Program-made: the position numbers and the translations under genes
Notes under the pieces: model-generated
Seen by the model: the letters and a program-made list of their open reading frames with translations, nothing else
Databases searched by the model: none
Told to the model about the DNA's origin: nothing
NCBI GenBank assembly: GCA_047630275.1
Contig: JBLHVN010000003.1
Location: 434,001 to 498,000, forward strand
Length of the DNA stretch: 64,000 bases
Reading direction: 5' to 3'
From: GCA-2720865 sp047630275
GTDB lineage: Bacteria; Bdellovibrionota; Bacteriovoracia; Bacteriovoracales; Bacteriovoracaceae
In this document: positions 1 to 8,275 of the stretch, one piece after another
Position numbering within the stretch: position 1 is the first letter of the stretch
How the letters are laid out: the number at the start of each line of letters is the position of its first letter

Positions 1-658
1 TCTCATGCCAAGGAAAGCTAGTATCAAAGGAATCAAAGTTTGTTTGAAACAGATCCCCCTGAGTTGCCTCTAAGGTCCCTGATCTAAACCCCGTAAAGCT
101 CCAATGCCAAACCCTGCCTAGCCACTTTCCAAAACGGCGCTCGAGGGAGTCTTGTTTTAATGAAGATAACTCAAAGGGCCTCGTGATCTTCATCCTCTCC
201 ACAAAACGCTCAAAGCGCCCAATCATACGGCCATATTCACTTTGATCTTTAGCTGGAAGATGCGCTCTTAGTTGCCATAAGAGCTTATGCCAATGCTCAA
301 AGCTTTGATGACGATAGTACTGATCCCCTTGGGGGGTTCCAAGGCAGGTAAAGTCCTCTTTTTGATCCTCTAACATAAGGACGCATTGAAAAGGATGATG
401 GGCAAAACAGAACTTCTGATCCCCAAAGACCTTCTTAAGAAAGCTTTCAAAGAAAGGAAGAATCTCCTCCGTCCCAGCGCTCCACTTCCAATAATTAAGA
501 ACATTCTTAAGATCAATTAAAAGAAGCCCATCACTAAAACGCATAAGCCTAGTTCCTATCTCAAAACCAAGATCAGGATCAAAGTCCCCTTTGATTCCAA
601 GAAAAGCAGGAAGCTCTATGCCTCTTTTTAAATGATGCTTTAAGGAGATAACACTCAC
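1..658 (-). CDS. imuB: ImuB-like Y-family polymerase homologue (partial, C-terminus beyond window)
   Basis: The frame opens at a GTG (656-658) that overlaps the imuA stop codon by 3 bases and stays open to the left edge (about 219 codons). The visible protein has an N-terminal stretch like the inactive Y-family ImuB fold and, near residue 190, a motif reading LERRFGKWLG, resembling the little-finger region of ImuB (LxRRFG). In known mutasomes ImuB is a catalytically dead scaffold that links ImuA/RecA, the beta clamp and DnaE2 for error-prone translesion synthesis. I place it mainly on its position immediately after an imuA-like gene. The C-terminal half, where a clamp-binding motif should lie, is outside the window. 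Confidence 0.6.
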   Translation of the reverse strand, partial: MSVISLKHHLKRGIELPAFLGIKGDFDPDLGFEIGTRLMRFSDGLLLIDLKNVLNYWKWSAGTEEILPFFESFLKKVFGDQKFCFAHHPFQCVLMLEDQKEDFTCLGTPQGDQYYRHQSFEHWHKLLWQLRAHLPAKDQSEYGRMIGRFERFVERMKITRPFELSSLKQDSLERRFGKWLGRVWHWSFTGFRSGTLEATQGDLFQTNFDSFDTSFPWHE

Positions 659-1278
659 TGATCTCTCACCATTGAAAGAGGAATCTCAATAGAGCCCTCT
701 CCCCCTTTTAAGAACTTTAAGTTGTACTTACCTCTGTTTGGTTTAAGCCAACAATTAAGGCGAAAGTAAACCAAAGGGTTTCCTCTTTTAGGGGATAAGA
801 AAAAGGGTCTTAAAACAAAGATCAACTGCTTATTCTCCCGCGCTTTCGCGCAAATAAAACTCCAATCTCCCGCGCTTAACTTTTGCGGGCAATCAATCAC
901 CATGATCCTAAAAGCCGGCTCTAAAAACAAAGGCCTAAGATCTGGAAGTGGAGTCCTCGATCTAATAAAGTAAAACAAACTAAGATCCACTCCCTGAGAG
1001 GCCCAGGCCGGGGCATAGATCTTTATCTCTTCCTTTTGCCCATAGACCCAAACCACCGCTTCACCTAGGTCTCGTAAGAAACGTAGGATCAAAAAACGCG
1101 AGCATCGCCCCATGGGCGCTCCCCATTCAATCACCCGTCCATAACGGATCCCTCCCCGCGAGGAGAGGAATTGATCAAGTTCAGGGAGTCCCGAGATAAT
1201 AGGATGCCCTTCATCTAAGATAGATGTGCGTGAAAGCTCCTCCCGTAAGCGGGCGGCTTCCTCCTCGTTTAACTCCAT
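655..1278 (-). CDS. imuA: ImuA-like RecA-fold protein
   Basis: This 207-residue protein has a RecA/ImuA-like core. A GGIRYGRVIEWG segment near residue 42 corresponds to the strand before the P-loop. The P-loop itself is degenerate (GAPMGRCSR, lacking the GKT/GKS ending), and a hydrophobic strand ending in VIDCP near residue 130 resembles a Walker B strand whose acidic residue is retained. ImuA proteins accompany ImuB and DnaE2 in damage-induced mutagenesis. Translational overlap with the downstream imuB-like gene supports one operon. The degenerate Walker A suggests weak or absent ATP hydrolysis, which is inferred from sequence only. Confidence 0.65.
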   Translation of the reverse strand: MELNEEEAARLREELSRTSILDEGHPIISGLPELDQFLSSRGGIRYGRVIEWGAPMGRCSRFLILRFLRDLGEAVVWVYGQKEEIKIYAPAWASQGVDLSLFYFIRSRTPLPDLRPLFLEPAFRIMVIDCPQKLSAGDWSFICAKARENKQLIFVLRPFFLSPKRGNPLVYFRLNCWLKPNRGKYNLKFLKGGEGSIEIPLSMVRDQ

Positions 1279-1331
1279 AACAAGACCGAATTTAAGTAAT
1301 AGTGAGGTCCTTTTTTGATAAAAAGACCATG

Positions 1332-1353
1332 CGTAAGTTTTACGTAAGTTTAA
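1332..1353. promoter_or_regulatory. Tandem 11-base repeat upstream of imuA (possible operator)
   Basis: Two adjacent copies of CGTAAGTTT plus two bases (1332-1342 and 1343-1353) lie about 55-75 bases upstream of the imuA start. They give a direct repeat GTAA-N7-GTAA and contain the palindrome TTACGTAA. The position suits a damage-response operator, but I cannot assign the binding protein. Confidence 0.35.
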
Positions 1354-1400
1354 GTTCTTTGCAAGTCAGGCCGCGCAAGGCCTCAAGGATGGGGAATCTC

Positions 1401-2078
1401 TTATTTCTTTAAGGTGTAGCCTAGTCCCCTGATTGTTTTTAAGAGGTCTGACTTAACTCCTAACTTCTTACGTAAAGAACTAATATGCATCTCCACTGTT
1501 CTAAGAAGTGAGTCGCTATTGTCTTTCCAAATCTTTTCAAAGATCTGCTCTTTTGAAAGAACCCGCTCTTTATTCTCTAACATATAGATAAGTATCTTCA
1601 GCTCTTTAGTCGTAAGGTCCACTTGTTTATTTTCAACCGAAGCAGACATAGAATTAAGATCCACCTCTATTCCTTCAAAAGAAAGACTTGAAGCGCTGGC
1701 CATGATCGACTTAGCAATGTTCTTTTCAACAACGATCTTAATAAGCTTAGGATCAATTGGTTTCTTTAAGTATTCAGTCACGCCAAATTCATGACCTTGG
1801 AATTCATCAAGTTGTGAATCTGATGCAGTGATAATCAAAACCGGAGTATGCTTATGATTACTGCTTCTTCTAATGGCCTGAAGAAGCTGAATGCCATTAG
1901 CGTCAGGTAGGTTTAAATCTAAAAGGATGATATCCGGCGCTTCGCTATCGAGGCCTTCAATACCTTCTTTACCACTTAAGTAAGTAACCACTGATATAAG
2001 GGGACTGAGAGACTCTTTGATCAGCAAAGTCGTGACCGGGTCATCTTCAATTAAAAGGGCTTTTGGTAGTCTGCTCAT
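1401..2078 (-). CDS. OmpR-family response regulator (receiver plus winged helix)
   Basis: Residues 1-125 form a receiver domain with the acidic pair in LLIEDDP, the phospho-acceptor Asp in IILLDLNLP (about residue 54) and the Lys in LKKP. Residues 130-225 form an OmpR/PhoB winged helix with the recognition-helix signature RTVEMHISSLRKKLG and the terminal IRGLGY hairpin. Its ATG overlaps the stop of the upstream cupredoxin gene (TAATG), so it is probably translated with the peroxidase and cupredoxin. The hybrid kinase transcribed divergently at 3945 is the natural candidate partner, an inference from position. Confidence 0.9.
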   Translation of the reverse strand: MSRLPKALLIEDDPVTTLLIKESLSPLISVVTYLSGKEGIEGLDSEAPDIILLDLNLPDANGIQLLQAIRRSSNHKHTPVLIITASDSQLDEFQGHEFGVTEYLKKPIDPKLIKIVVEKNIAKSIMASASSLSFEGIEVDLNSMSASVENKQVDLTTKELKILIYMLENKERVLSKEQIFEKIWKDNSDSLLRTVEMHISSLRKKLGVKSDLLKTIRGLGYTLKK

Positions 2079-2464
2079 TAATCAACAATTACCTTTATTT
2101 TCATTTTAGGATGAATGGCACAGCGGACTATGGTTGTTCCTTTTTTCTTAAAAGTTTTTTTCACAACAGAGTCTTTAGGTTGATGAAAATTAAAGTCCAA
2201 CCCAAAGACATTATGCACGACTGTGTCTTTATTATAAAAGTTAATACTATCCCCTGATTTGATCTTGATAGACTTTAGTTTCTCTTTAGCCACCTTTCTT
2301 TTCACAAAGCTGCCCCGGCTATTCTTAAGCTTTTCTAAATCAGAGTCTTTAAGTTCTTTAGTAAAAGTCTTACCTACTTGAAAGACTTGATGTTCTTCAG
2401 CGAAAAGAAAGGATGAATAAAGAAAAGATAAAATGATAACAAGTTTATTCAATTTCAACCTCAC
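2078..2464 (-). CDS. Exported plastocyanin-like cupredoxin
   Basis: This 128-residue protein starts with a signal peptide (about residues 1-22). Its C-terminal half is cupredoxin-like: a His in VVHNVFG, then a Cys, His and Met spaced as in VRCAIHPKMKIKV, which together make a type 1 copper ligand set. It probably carries electrons in the periplasm. The start lies inside the end of the peroxidase gene (20-base overlap), so peroxidase and cupredoxin are likely a functional pair, the cupredoxin serving as electron donor. It resembles the methylamine-utilisation/plastocyanin-like family, and I claim no specific substrate. Confidence 0.8.
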   Translation of the reverse strand: MRLKLNKLVIILSFLYSSFLFAEEHQVFQVGKTFTKELKDSDLEKLKNSRGSFVKRKVAKEKLKSIKIKSGDSINFYNKDTVVHNVFGLDFNFHQPKDSVVKKTFKKKGTTIVRCAIHPKMKIKVIVD

Positions 2465-3857
2465 TGCTAAGAGTTTTCATTAGGCTTAATAGATCTAGTT
2501 TTTCTTGGTCTGAAAGGTTTAAAGGAAAGATCTCTTCTGAGAGGCTCTCTCTTTTTACTTCTCCGCCCTTATTATAGAACTCTATGACATCCATCAGAGT
2601 CTTCTTGCTCCCATTATGCATATAAGGAGCTCTTTCTACAATATTCCTCAAGCTAGGGACCTTAAAGGCATGCTGTAAGATAGGAACCCCTCTATGGACT
2701 CTACCCCTTCCTAGGTCATCTGAGTCAACACCGATGTCATGAAAGCTATCATCAGTAAAACGCCAACCGGAATGGCATGCAGCGCAATTGGCTTTTTCAT
2801 TAAAGACAACAAATCCTCTTCTAGCGGATTCAGAGATTGCATTAGCATCCCCTGCTACCCAGCGGTCAAAGTCTGAGGGCTTCGTCACAAGCTTTCTTTC
2901 AAAAGTGGCGATGGCCATGGCCGCCGTATCAAGGTCAACTTTCTTACCCGGAAAGGCAGACTTAAACATCTCAAGATAGTCCTTATCTTTAGATAAGACC
3001 TTGATCACTTCCTTTTTAGTTAACCCCATTTCTTCCTTACTAAGAATAGGCACCACGGCCTGAGCTTCTAAAGAACTGGCCCTTCCATCCCAAAAGAAAA
3101 GCTCCCCCCAAGCTAGGTTAGTCGCTGTTTGAGAGTGCCGGGCAAGCTTGGTTCCCTTAACTCCTTCTGAGAATCTCACTCCATCTTCAAAACCTTTTTG
3201 AGGGGCGTGGCAAGTTGCGCAGCTTATACTTTTAGACTTAGATAGATTCACATCAAAAAAGAGCTTCTTTCCAAGGTCATACTTTGCTTTTGAATAAGGA
3301 TTATCCTCAGGAAAAGGAATCACCGTTTCTCTAATATACTCTGCTTTCATTTCATTGATCTGCTTTGAAGATAACAGATTACTTGAGAAGTCCTTTACTA
3401 AGATCTTCCCCTTCATATGGAGGATATTCCCATGACCGGGCATTAAACAAATATAGGTATAATACCCAGGAGTTTCAGGCTCAAAGATAATTTCACCATT
3501 TTCTCCAGGGTTTAAGATCTTAGAGCTGGCAAGTAGATGATTCGTTGTTTTAAAGAAATCTATTGTTTGAGAAAAGTCATATTCTTCTTTATTCAGAATA
3601 TCCATGACAGCTTTTTCATGACCTCGCCTAACAATGGCCACATTATGGCTGATTTCTGAATCAAGATCTGCCTGGTTTTGAAAGACCAGCTTTACTGTTT
3701 GCCCAAAAGGAATCTGTAAGTTCTCTTGTTCAAAAGCCACATCATTGCCTCTAGAGCTTAAATTGATTTCAATGCTTTTAGCTTTTTTACTAGTAGGTAG
3801 ATCTGAACAACTTATGACGAGAGTTAGCAGTAAAGGTAGAATAAAAGATAGATGCAT
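2445..3857 (-). CDS. Cupredoxin-fused di-heme cytochrome c peroxidase lipoprotein (MauG/CcpA family)
   Basis: I chose the ATG at 3857 because it begins a typical lipoprotein signal peptide (LLTLVISC lipobox); an upstream in-frame ATG at 3908 adds a non-signal extension. Residues of about 25-150 look like a cupredoxin domain, with a His in SEISHNVAIV and a Cys, His, Met cluster in ICLMPGHGNILHM. The remainder is a di-heme peroxidase with haem motifs CATCH and CAACH and a likely axial Met in APYMHNGS. Such enzymes reduce hydrogen peroxide or oxidise protein and small-molecule substrates in the periplasm. The N-terminal fusion would bring an electron-transfer copper site next to the haems. It heads a three-gene operon. 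Confidence 0.88.
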   Translation of the reverse strand: MHLSFILPLLLTLVISCSDLPTSKKAKSIEINLSSRGNDVAFEQENLQIPFGQTVKLVFQNQADLDSEISHNVAIVRRGHEKAVMDILNKEEYDFSQTIDFFKTTNHLLASSKILNPGENGEIIFEPETPGYYTYICLMPGHGNILHMKGKILVKDFSSNLLSSKQINEMKAEYIRETVIPFPEDNPYSKAKYDLGKKLFFDVNLSKSKSISCATCHAPQKGFEDGVRFSEGVKGTKLARHSQTATNLAWGELFFWDGRASSLEAQAVVPILSKEEMGLTKKEVIKVLSKDKDYLEMFKSAFPGKKVDLDTAAMAIATFERKLVTKPSDFDRWVAGDANAISESARRGFVVFNEKANCAACHSGWRFTDDSFHDIGVDSDDLGRGRVHRGVPILQHAFKVPSLRNIVERAPYMHNGSKKTLMDVIEFYNKGGEVKRESLSEEIFPLNLSDQEKLDLLSLMKTLSSEVEIE

Positions 3858-3879
3858 TAGTTTTCCCGATATAAATAAA

Positions 3880-3911
3880 ACTTTGTTAGCATTATACTGC
3901 CTAAACAAAGT
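3880..3911. promoter_or_regulatory. Inverted repeat flanking the -10 of the peroxidase promoter
   Basis: Arms ACTTTGTT (3880-3887) and AACAAAGT (3904-3911) are perfect reverse complements 16 bases apart. On the minus strand they straddle a TATAAT (3891-3896) with a weak TTACTT 17 bases further upstream. The site sits in the short region between the divergent peroxidase operon and hybrid kinase gene, so one bound regulator could act on both. Confidence 0.4.
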
Positions 3912-3944
3912 AAAAGTAATATCATTTCACAGCGCGGTGCAGCC

Positions 3945-6287
3945 TTGGTTTTTTTTAAAAAAGTTAGCCTTAAATCATACCTATTCCTCTTTGCAGGGGG
4001 GGTTCTCCTCATTCAGAGCATTTTTGGGGTTTTAGAATACCGGTCTCTTTCAAACTTAAATAATTTGGTCAGTGACTCTTATGACAAGATCTATATGATC
4101 AATTCTTTTACTCAGAGTGCCAAATTCAACTTTAGTCAATATAACGATGCCGTTCTAAACTCCCTTAATTCTAAAAATATTGAAGAATTAACTTCCGCTA
4201 GAGAGCAGCTCGAAGAAGAACAAGAAACCTTATTAAGTGACTTAGAAATCATCAATGAACGCGTATCAAAAGGCTCAACCTTATTTCAGCTAGATTCAAG
4301 TATCCTAACAAATATTAAAAGCCTTAAAGCCACTGCCTATGAGCTTACTAAAGTACTACAAAAGTCTGGCTTTGATATTAAAACCAGAAGCGAACTTATA
4401 AGGCGTTGGAAACAAAATGAATTAAAGCAAGTAGTCTTTGATGACTTTGACTCTCTCTCAGATGCAGTCAGCGAAAAAGGTTACCTCATTAGAGAGCAGA
4501 TTAAATCAACAACAACCATAGGCTATAACAGCTTCCTACTCTATTCCGTCATCTTCTTTGTTTTTGTCCTAGCTGTTTTCTCCTTAATCTCAATTAATGT
4601 TTTAAAGCCTATTAAAAAAATGACAAGTGACTTTGATGTCATCGCAAAAGGTCACTATGAAATGGAAGTTGAGGTGTTAGATGAGTTAACAGAAATGGGA
4701 AAACTGGCGAGTTCATTTAACATCCTATTATCAAACTTTCATAACTCCCTTCTTCAAGTTAAGCATGCTAGTAAATCTAAAGATCAGTTCATGGCCAATA
4801 TAAGCCACGAGTTAAGAACACCTCTCAATGCCATCCTTGGCTTTAGTAAGCTCCTCCTAGAAGACCCAAAGATTAGAAATTCAGGAAGTGAGAATGTGGA
4901 GGCCATTCAAGAAATCTTTCATTCAGGAAAGCACCTCCTAGCCCTAATCAACGATATTCTTGATTATAATAAGATTCAATCAAGCAACTTTGAGATCAAC
5001 CCAGAGCCAGTCCGCATGAGGAGTATCTTTAAATCCTCTCTAAGCCTAGTCAGGGGAAAAGCTGAGCAAAAAGAGATAGAGTTAAAACTAGTAGATAATT
5101 TAGACAAGGACTTAGTCCTCAATATAGATGAACTTAGAATCAAGCAAGTCCTTATCAATTTATTAAACAACGCCATTAAATTCACTGAAGAAGGAAGTGT
5201 TATCCTTCGAATCAATAGTGATTTAAGTGATTCTCCCAATAAGATTAAAGTTAAATTTGAAGTCGAAGATAGTGGTATAGGGATGAGCCCTGAAGGATTG
5301 AAGAAGATCTTCGAGTTCTACGGTCAAGCGGAAATAAGCACCCAAAAAGACTATGGGGGAACTGGACTTGGTCTTCCTATTAGTAAATCATTGGTTGAAA
5401 AGATGGGAGGTGAGATCTTAGTAGAAAGCTCCCTTGGTAAGGGAAGCTGTTTTAGCTTTACATTAGTATTGGATAAGATGCCTAGCCACTTAGCTCCCGT
5501 TGAAGTTCAACCCTTTTCAAGTTCAGTAGAGAAGTTAAATAATTCAGAATTAAAGATTCTTCTTGCCGAAGATAATCTTGTTAATCAAAAGGTATTCAAG
5601 GCTATGCTAAATAGCCTTGGAGTCAAAAATATTGAAATTGCTGAAAACGGGAAAGAGGCTATTGAAAAAGTGATGCACTCAAGGTTTGACTTAATCTTCA
5701 TGGATATGCAGATGCCTGTCATGGGAGGAGTTGAATCTTCAAAGAAGATTATCGAGCATTTAAAAGATGATTGCCCTCCTATTATTGCAATTACGGCCAA
5801 TGACTTTCAAGAAGACCGAGACTCTTGCAGTGAAGCTGGTATGCAAGGTTATTTAACAAAGCCTTTAGAGCTAGAAATTCTAAGTAGCACTATCAGTCAT
5901 TTCTTAGGGGCTGCAATAGTCAATCAGGATGCTAGTGATAACATAAGCTCGAAAAAAGGAAAGGTCTTAAATCTTCAAAGGATTGAAGAACTATTAGGCT
6001 TTGACAAAGAAATAGTCCATAAGCTTTTAAACCTCTTTATATTAGATAGCACAGAAGTATTAAAGGCCTTGCACTCTTCAAAGGAGAAGAATGACTTTAA
6101 GAGTATCAGCGCTCACGCCCACCGCCTTAGAGGAAGCCTTATCAACTTAGGTGGGGATTATGCCGCCCATATTGCTGAAAGAATTGAAATGGGAGAAGGA
6201 GACCTCTCTTTAAATATTAAGAGGCTAGAAAAAGGTATCATTCAATTTAAAGAAGAATATCAAGAGCACTTAGCTAATATTAGTTAG
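3945..6287 (+). CDS. Tripartite membrane hybrid histidine kinase (HAMP-HisKA-HATPase-REC-Hpt)
   Basis: The domain order of this 780-residue protein matches BarA-type kinases: first membrane helix near residues 11-28, an extracytoplasmic helical region, a second helix near 195-218, HAMP, HisKA with the phospho-His in SHELRTPLNA (about 288), HATPase with N box NLLNNAIKF (about 405) and GGTGLGLPIS, receiver with Asp in IFMDMQMP (about 586), and Hpt with His in AHAHRLRGS (about 724). It can therefore run a complete internal phosphorelay. The only start in reach is a TTG at 3945 without an obvious Shine-Dalgarno, so the exact start is uncertain. It is divergent from the peroxidase/cupredoxin/regulator operon, a likely output. 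Confidence 0.9.
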   Translation: MVFFKKVSLKSYLFLFAGGVLLIQSIFGVLEYRSLSNLNNLVSDSYDKIYMINSFTQSAKFNFSQYNDAVLNSLNSKNIEELTSAREQLEEEQETLLSDLEIINERVSKGSTLFQLDSSILTNIKSLKATAYELTKVLQKSGFDIKTRSELIRRWKQNELKQVVFDDFDSLSDAVSEKGYLIREQIKSTTTIGYNSFLLYSVIFFVFVLAVFSLISINVLKPIKKMTSDFDVIAKGHYEMEVEVLDELTEMGKLASSFNILLSNFHNSLLQVKHASKSKDQFMANISHELRTPLNAILGFSKLLLEDPKIRNSGSENVEAIQEIFHSGKHLLALINDILDYNKIQSSNFEINPEPVRMRSIFKSSLSLVRGKAEQKEIELKLVDNLDKDLVLNIDELRIKQVLINLLNNAIKFTEEGSVILRINSDLSDSPNKIKVKFEVEDSGIGMSPEGLKKIFEFYGQAEISTQKDYGGTGLGLPISKSLVEKMGGEILVESSLGKGSCFSFTLVLDKMPSHLAPVEVQPFSSSVEKLNNSELKILLAEDNLVNQKVFKAMLNSLGVKNIEIAENGKEAIEKVMHSRFDLIFMDMQMPVMGGVESSKKIIEHLKDDCPPIIAITANDFQEDRDSCSEAGMQGYLTKPLELEILSSTISHFLGAAIVNQDASDNISSKKGKVLNLQRIEELLGFDKEIVHKLLNLFILDSTEVLKALHSSKEKNDFKSISAHAHRLRGSLINLGGDYAAHIAERIEMGEGDLSLNIKRLEKGIIQFKEEYQEHLANIS

Positions 6288-6981
6288 AGTTTAATTCTAT
6301 AAAGCTTTTAGCCTGAGAGAGTAAGTCACTATTATCTGCATCAAACTCTAGAAAGGCCCTATATTTTTCAGAGCTAGATTCCCTCCATGCATTTGAAACA
6401 GTAAGACTTAGATCCATACCTGGATTATTGAATATTTTATCAATAGCTTTTCCGTTTAGAAGGACATGCGTTCCTTTTGCTAGAAGTCCCTCTCCTTCGA
6501 TGGTAATTCCAATCTCACTAATACCTACAATAGCCTGACTAAAATTCACTTTTGCCTCACCCTTGTTTTTTTTTAATTTAAAATAAGGCAAAGGAGAAAA
6601 GGGGTCTGTTACATCAATAAACTGGCTTATTCTATCGAGTAGAACAACATCATCTATAGGCTTGAAGAGAAAGTCCGTGGCACCAAAGCTCAAAGCGTTT
6701 GCAATATCTTCTTTTTGACTTCTAGAAGAAAGAACAAATAAAGGTAGCTCCCATCCTTTTACATTCCGAATGGCCTGTATAAGCTGATACCCCGCGCCTA
6801 ACTGTGCCCCTAGATTAAGATCAATGATACAAAGATCAACTTCAGTCTCTTTTAGAATACTTAAGAAGTCTTCAGGTTTTTCAGTAGTTATAGAATTGAA
6901 GTCATATTTATTTAAAATAGTTTTAATGATGAGATTAGTCGTTGGGTCGTCATCAATGGAGAGGATCGTTTTCTTCTTCAC
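6280..6981 (-). CDS. Response regulator with C-terminal PilZ-like domain
   Basis: The receiver (about 1-120) is intact: acidic cluster LSIDDDP, phospho-acceptor in LCIIDLNLG, and Lys in LFKPID. The C-terminal part (about 140-233) is beta-rich, with a GISEIGITIEG stretch that resembles the D/NxSxxG turn of PilZ domains, although the usual N-terminal RxxxR c-di-GMP motif is not evident. Its start overlaps the stop of the upstream receiver/PilZ-like gene by 4 bases. The 3' end overlaps the end of the hybrid kinase gene tail to tail by 8 bases. The output is probably protein-protein or nucleotide binding rather than DNA binding, and the PilZ call is tentative. Confidence 0.7.
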   Translation of the reverse strand: MKKKTILSIDDDPTTNLIIKTILNKYDFNSITTEKPEDFLSILKETEVDLCIIDLNLGAQLGAGYQLIQAIRNVKGWELPLFVLSSRSQKEDIANALSFGATDFLFKPIDDVVLLDRISQFIDVTDPFSPLPYFKLKKNKGEAKVNFSQAIVGISEIGITIEGEGLLAKGTHVLLNGKAIDKIFNNPGMDLSLTVSNAWRESSSEKYRAFLEFDADNSDLLSQAKSFIELNSN

Positions 6982-7706
6982 GCCTGCCCTCTTATCTTAC
7001 GAAGTTTTTGAGCCACTTCTTCTTTGATGGCCACTAGGGAACACTTCGTTATAAAGGTTGCTGCTGCGACACTTTTTCCGTTTTCACTTACTCGAAGGGA
7101 GATATCCTCTTGACCAACTTCCCTACCTATTACTGATTTAAGAGAGATATTCTCATTCTTTTCAAATTTAACTGGTGCTGAGATTAGACAAGAGAACTCG
7201 TTGATTGCCGTCACTTGAGCGGGCACTTGAAGTTTTACTTCAAAGTCTCCCTCAAAAAGATAATTGAAGTTAGCATCATATTCCTGAGTGAACTCGTTGA
7301 TAAAGCTAAGCTTAGATTCATTATAATCTAAAAAGATCTTCCTAACCTTTTGAATAAGGCTCTTAGGTGAAATGGGTTTAATTTGATAATCATCAGCCCC
7401 AAGAGCAAGGGCTTTATAGATAGTCATTTTTTGAGTATCACTTGAAATAATCATGACAGGAATATTTGTTAAAGATGGTCTATTTCTAATAAAGCTTAAG
7501 ACTTTTAAACCAGTTGTCTCTTGATTTAAAAAAGACATATCTAAGATGACTAAGTGAGGAATACTGCTCTCTAACATCTCCATGGCATCAATTGCTTTTT
7601 CAAAAGCAAAGACAATAAGACCCGCAGCGCTCAAGACCGAGTTATAAAGCTCCCTAATATTAGGGTCATCTTCGATAACAAAAACATTCTTGCCTTTAAT
7701 TCCCAT
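6978..7706 (-). CDS. Response regulator with C-terminal PilZ-like domain
   Basis: Residues 1-125 form a receiver with FVIEDDP, phospho-acceptor Asp in LVILDMSF, Ser/Thr switch in IISSDT and Lys in YQIKPIS. Residues of about 150-242 are beta-rich with the layout of a PilZ-like barrel (VPAQVTAINEFSCLISAP). It is paralogous in architecture to the downstream gene and translationally coupled to it through a 4-base overlap, so the two may form a heterodimer or act in sequence. The canonical c-di-GMP-binding arginines are not seen, so a degenerate PilZ is the most I can say. Confidence 0.7.
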   Translation of the reverse strand: MGIKGKNVFVIEDDPNIRELYNSVLSAAGLIVFAFEKAIDAMEMLESSIPHLVILDMSFLNQETTGLKVLSFIRNRPSLTNIPVMIISSDTQKMTIYKALALGADDYQIKPISPKSLIQKVRKIFLDYNESKLSFINEFTQEYDANFNYLFEGDFEVKLQVPAQVTAINEFSCLISAPVKFEKNENISLKSVIGREVGQEDISLRVSENGKSVAAATFITKCSLVAIKEEVAQKLRKIRGQA

Positions 7707-7848
7707 AACTAACGTCCTGATGAAGAAATGGTATACAATCCCTATTTAAATCTCAACAAGTTTAATAGAGAAAATCTTGATAAGAACTTGAGCTAGAATT
7801 GAGGTATAGCTGTAATAATCAATTAAATCAGTTTCTTAAAGGTATCTT

Positions 7849-8187
7849 ATGTCCTCTCTTAATCAAGCTAGAATCGAAGTATTAAAAGGATTAGGAGATC
7901 ACTTCTTACTTGAATTGTTTCAAACAGCTCAAAGTTCACTTAATAAAAACTCTCAAGTACTTGCTCTTAGTATTCAAGATGGGATAACTCAAGAAATAAA
8001 ATCTTCCTCTCACTCTTTAAAAAGCATCCTACTTAATATCGGGGCTGACTCAGCGGCTTCTCTAGCCTCTGAGATCGAAACACATTTTCAAGAGGCGAAC
8101 AAGGTAAAGGATCTCTTTAATTCTCTTATTAAAGAGCTCCAAGTCATTGATTCTGAAATAAAAACTATATTAATCACGGCCTCTTAA
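7849..8187 (+). CDS. Stand-alone histidine phosphotransfer (Hpt) protein
   Basis: This 112-residue all-helical protein carries the Hpt signature SSHSLKSILLNIGA (phospho-His near residue 58), followed by the helix ASLASEIETHF. Proteins of this size shuttle phosphoryl groups between receiver domains of hybrid kinases and terminal regulators. A Shine-Dalgarno-like AAAGG precedes the ATG. No kinase domain is attached, so it must serve kinases elsewhere, with the nearby receivers at 6280, 6978 and 8276 as plausible partners. Confidence 0.82.
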   Translation: MSSLNQARIEVLKGLGDHFLLELFQTAQSSLNKNSQVLALSIQDGITQEIKSSSHSLKSILLNIGADSAASLASEIETHFQEANKVKDLFNSLIKELQVIDSEIKTILITAS

Positions 8188-8275
8188 AAAACCTCAACAA
8201 AACTTGACTCTTTCTTGACCCTGAAAATGGTTATGGGTCCGATGATGATGATAACACTAATCAAGGGAGTCACCT

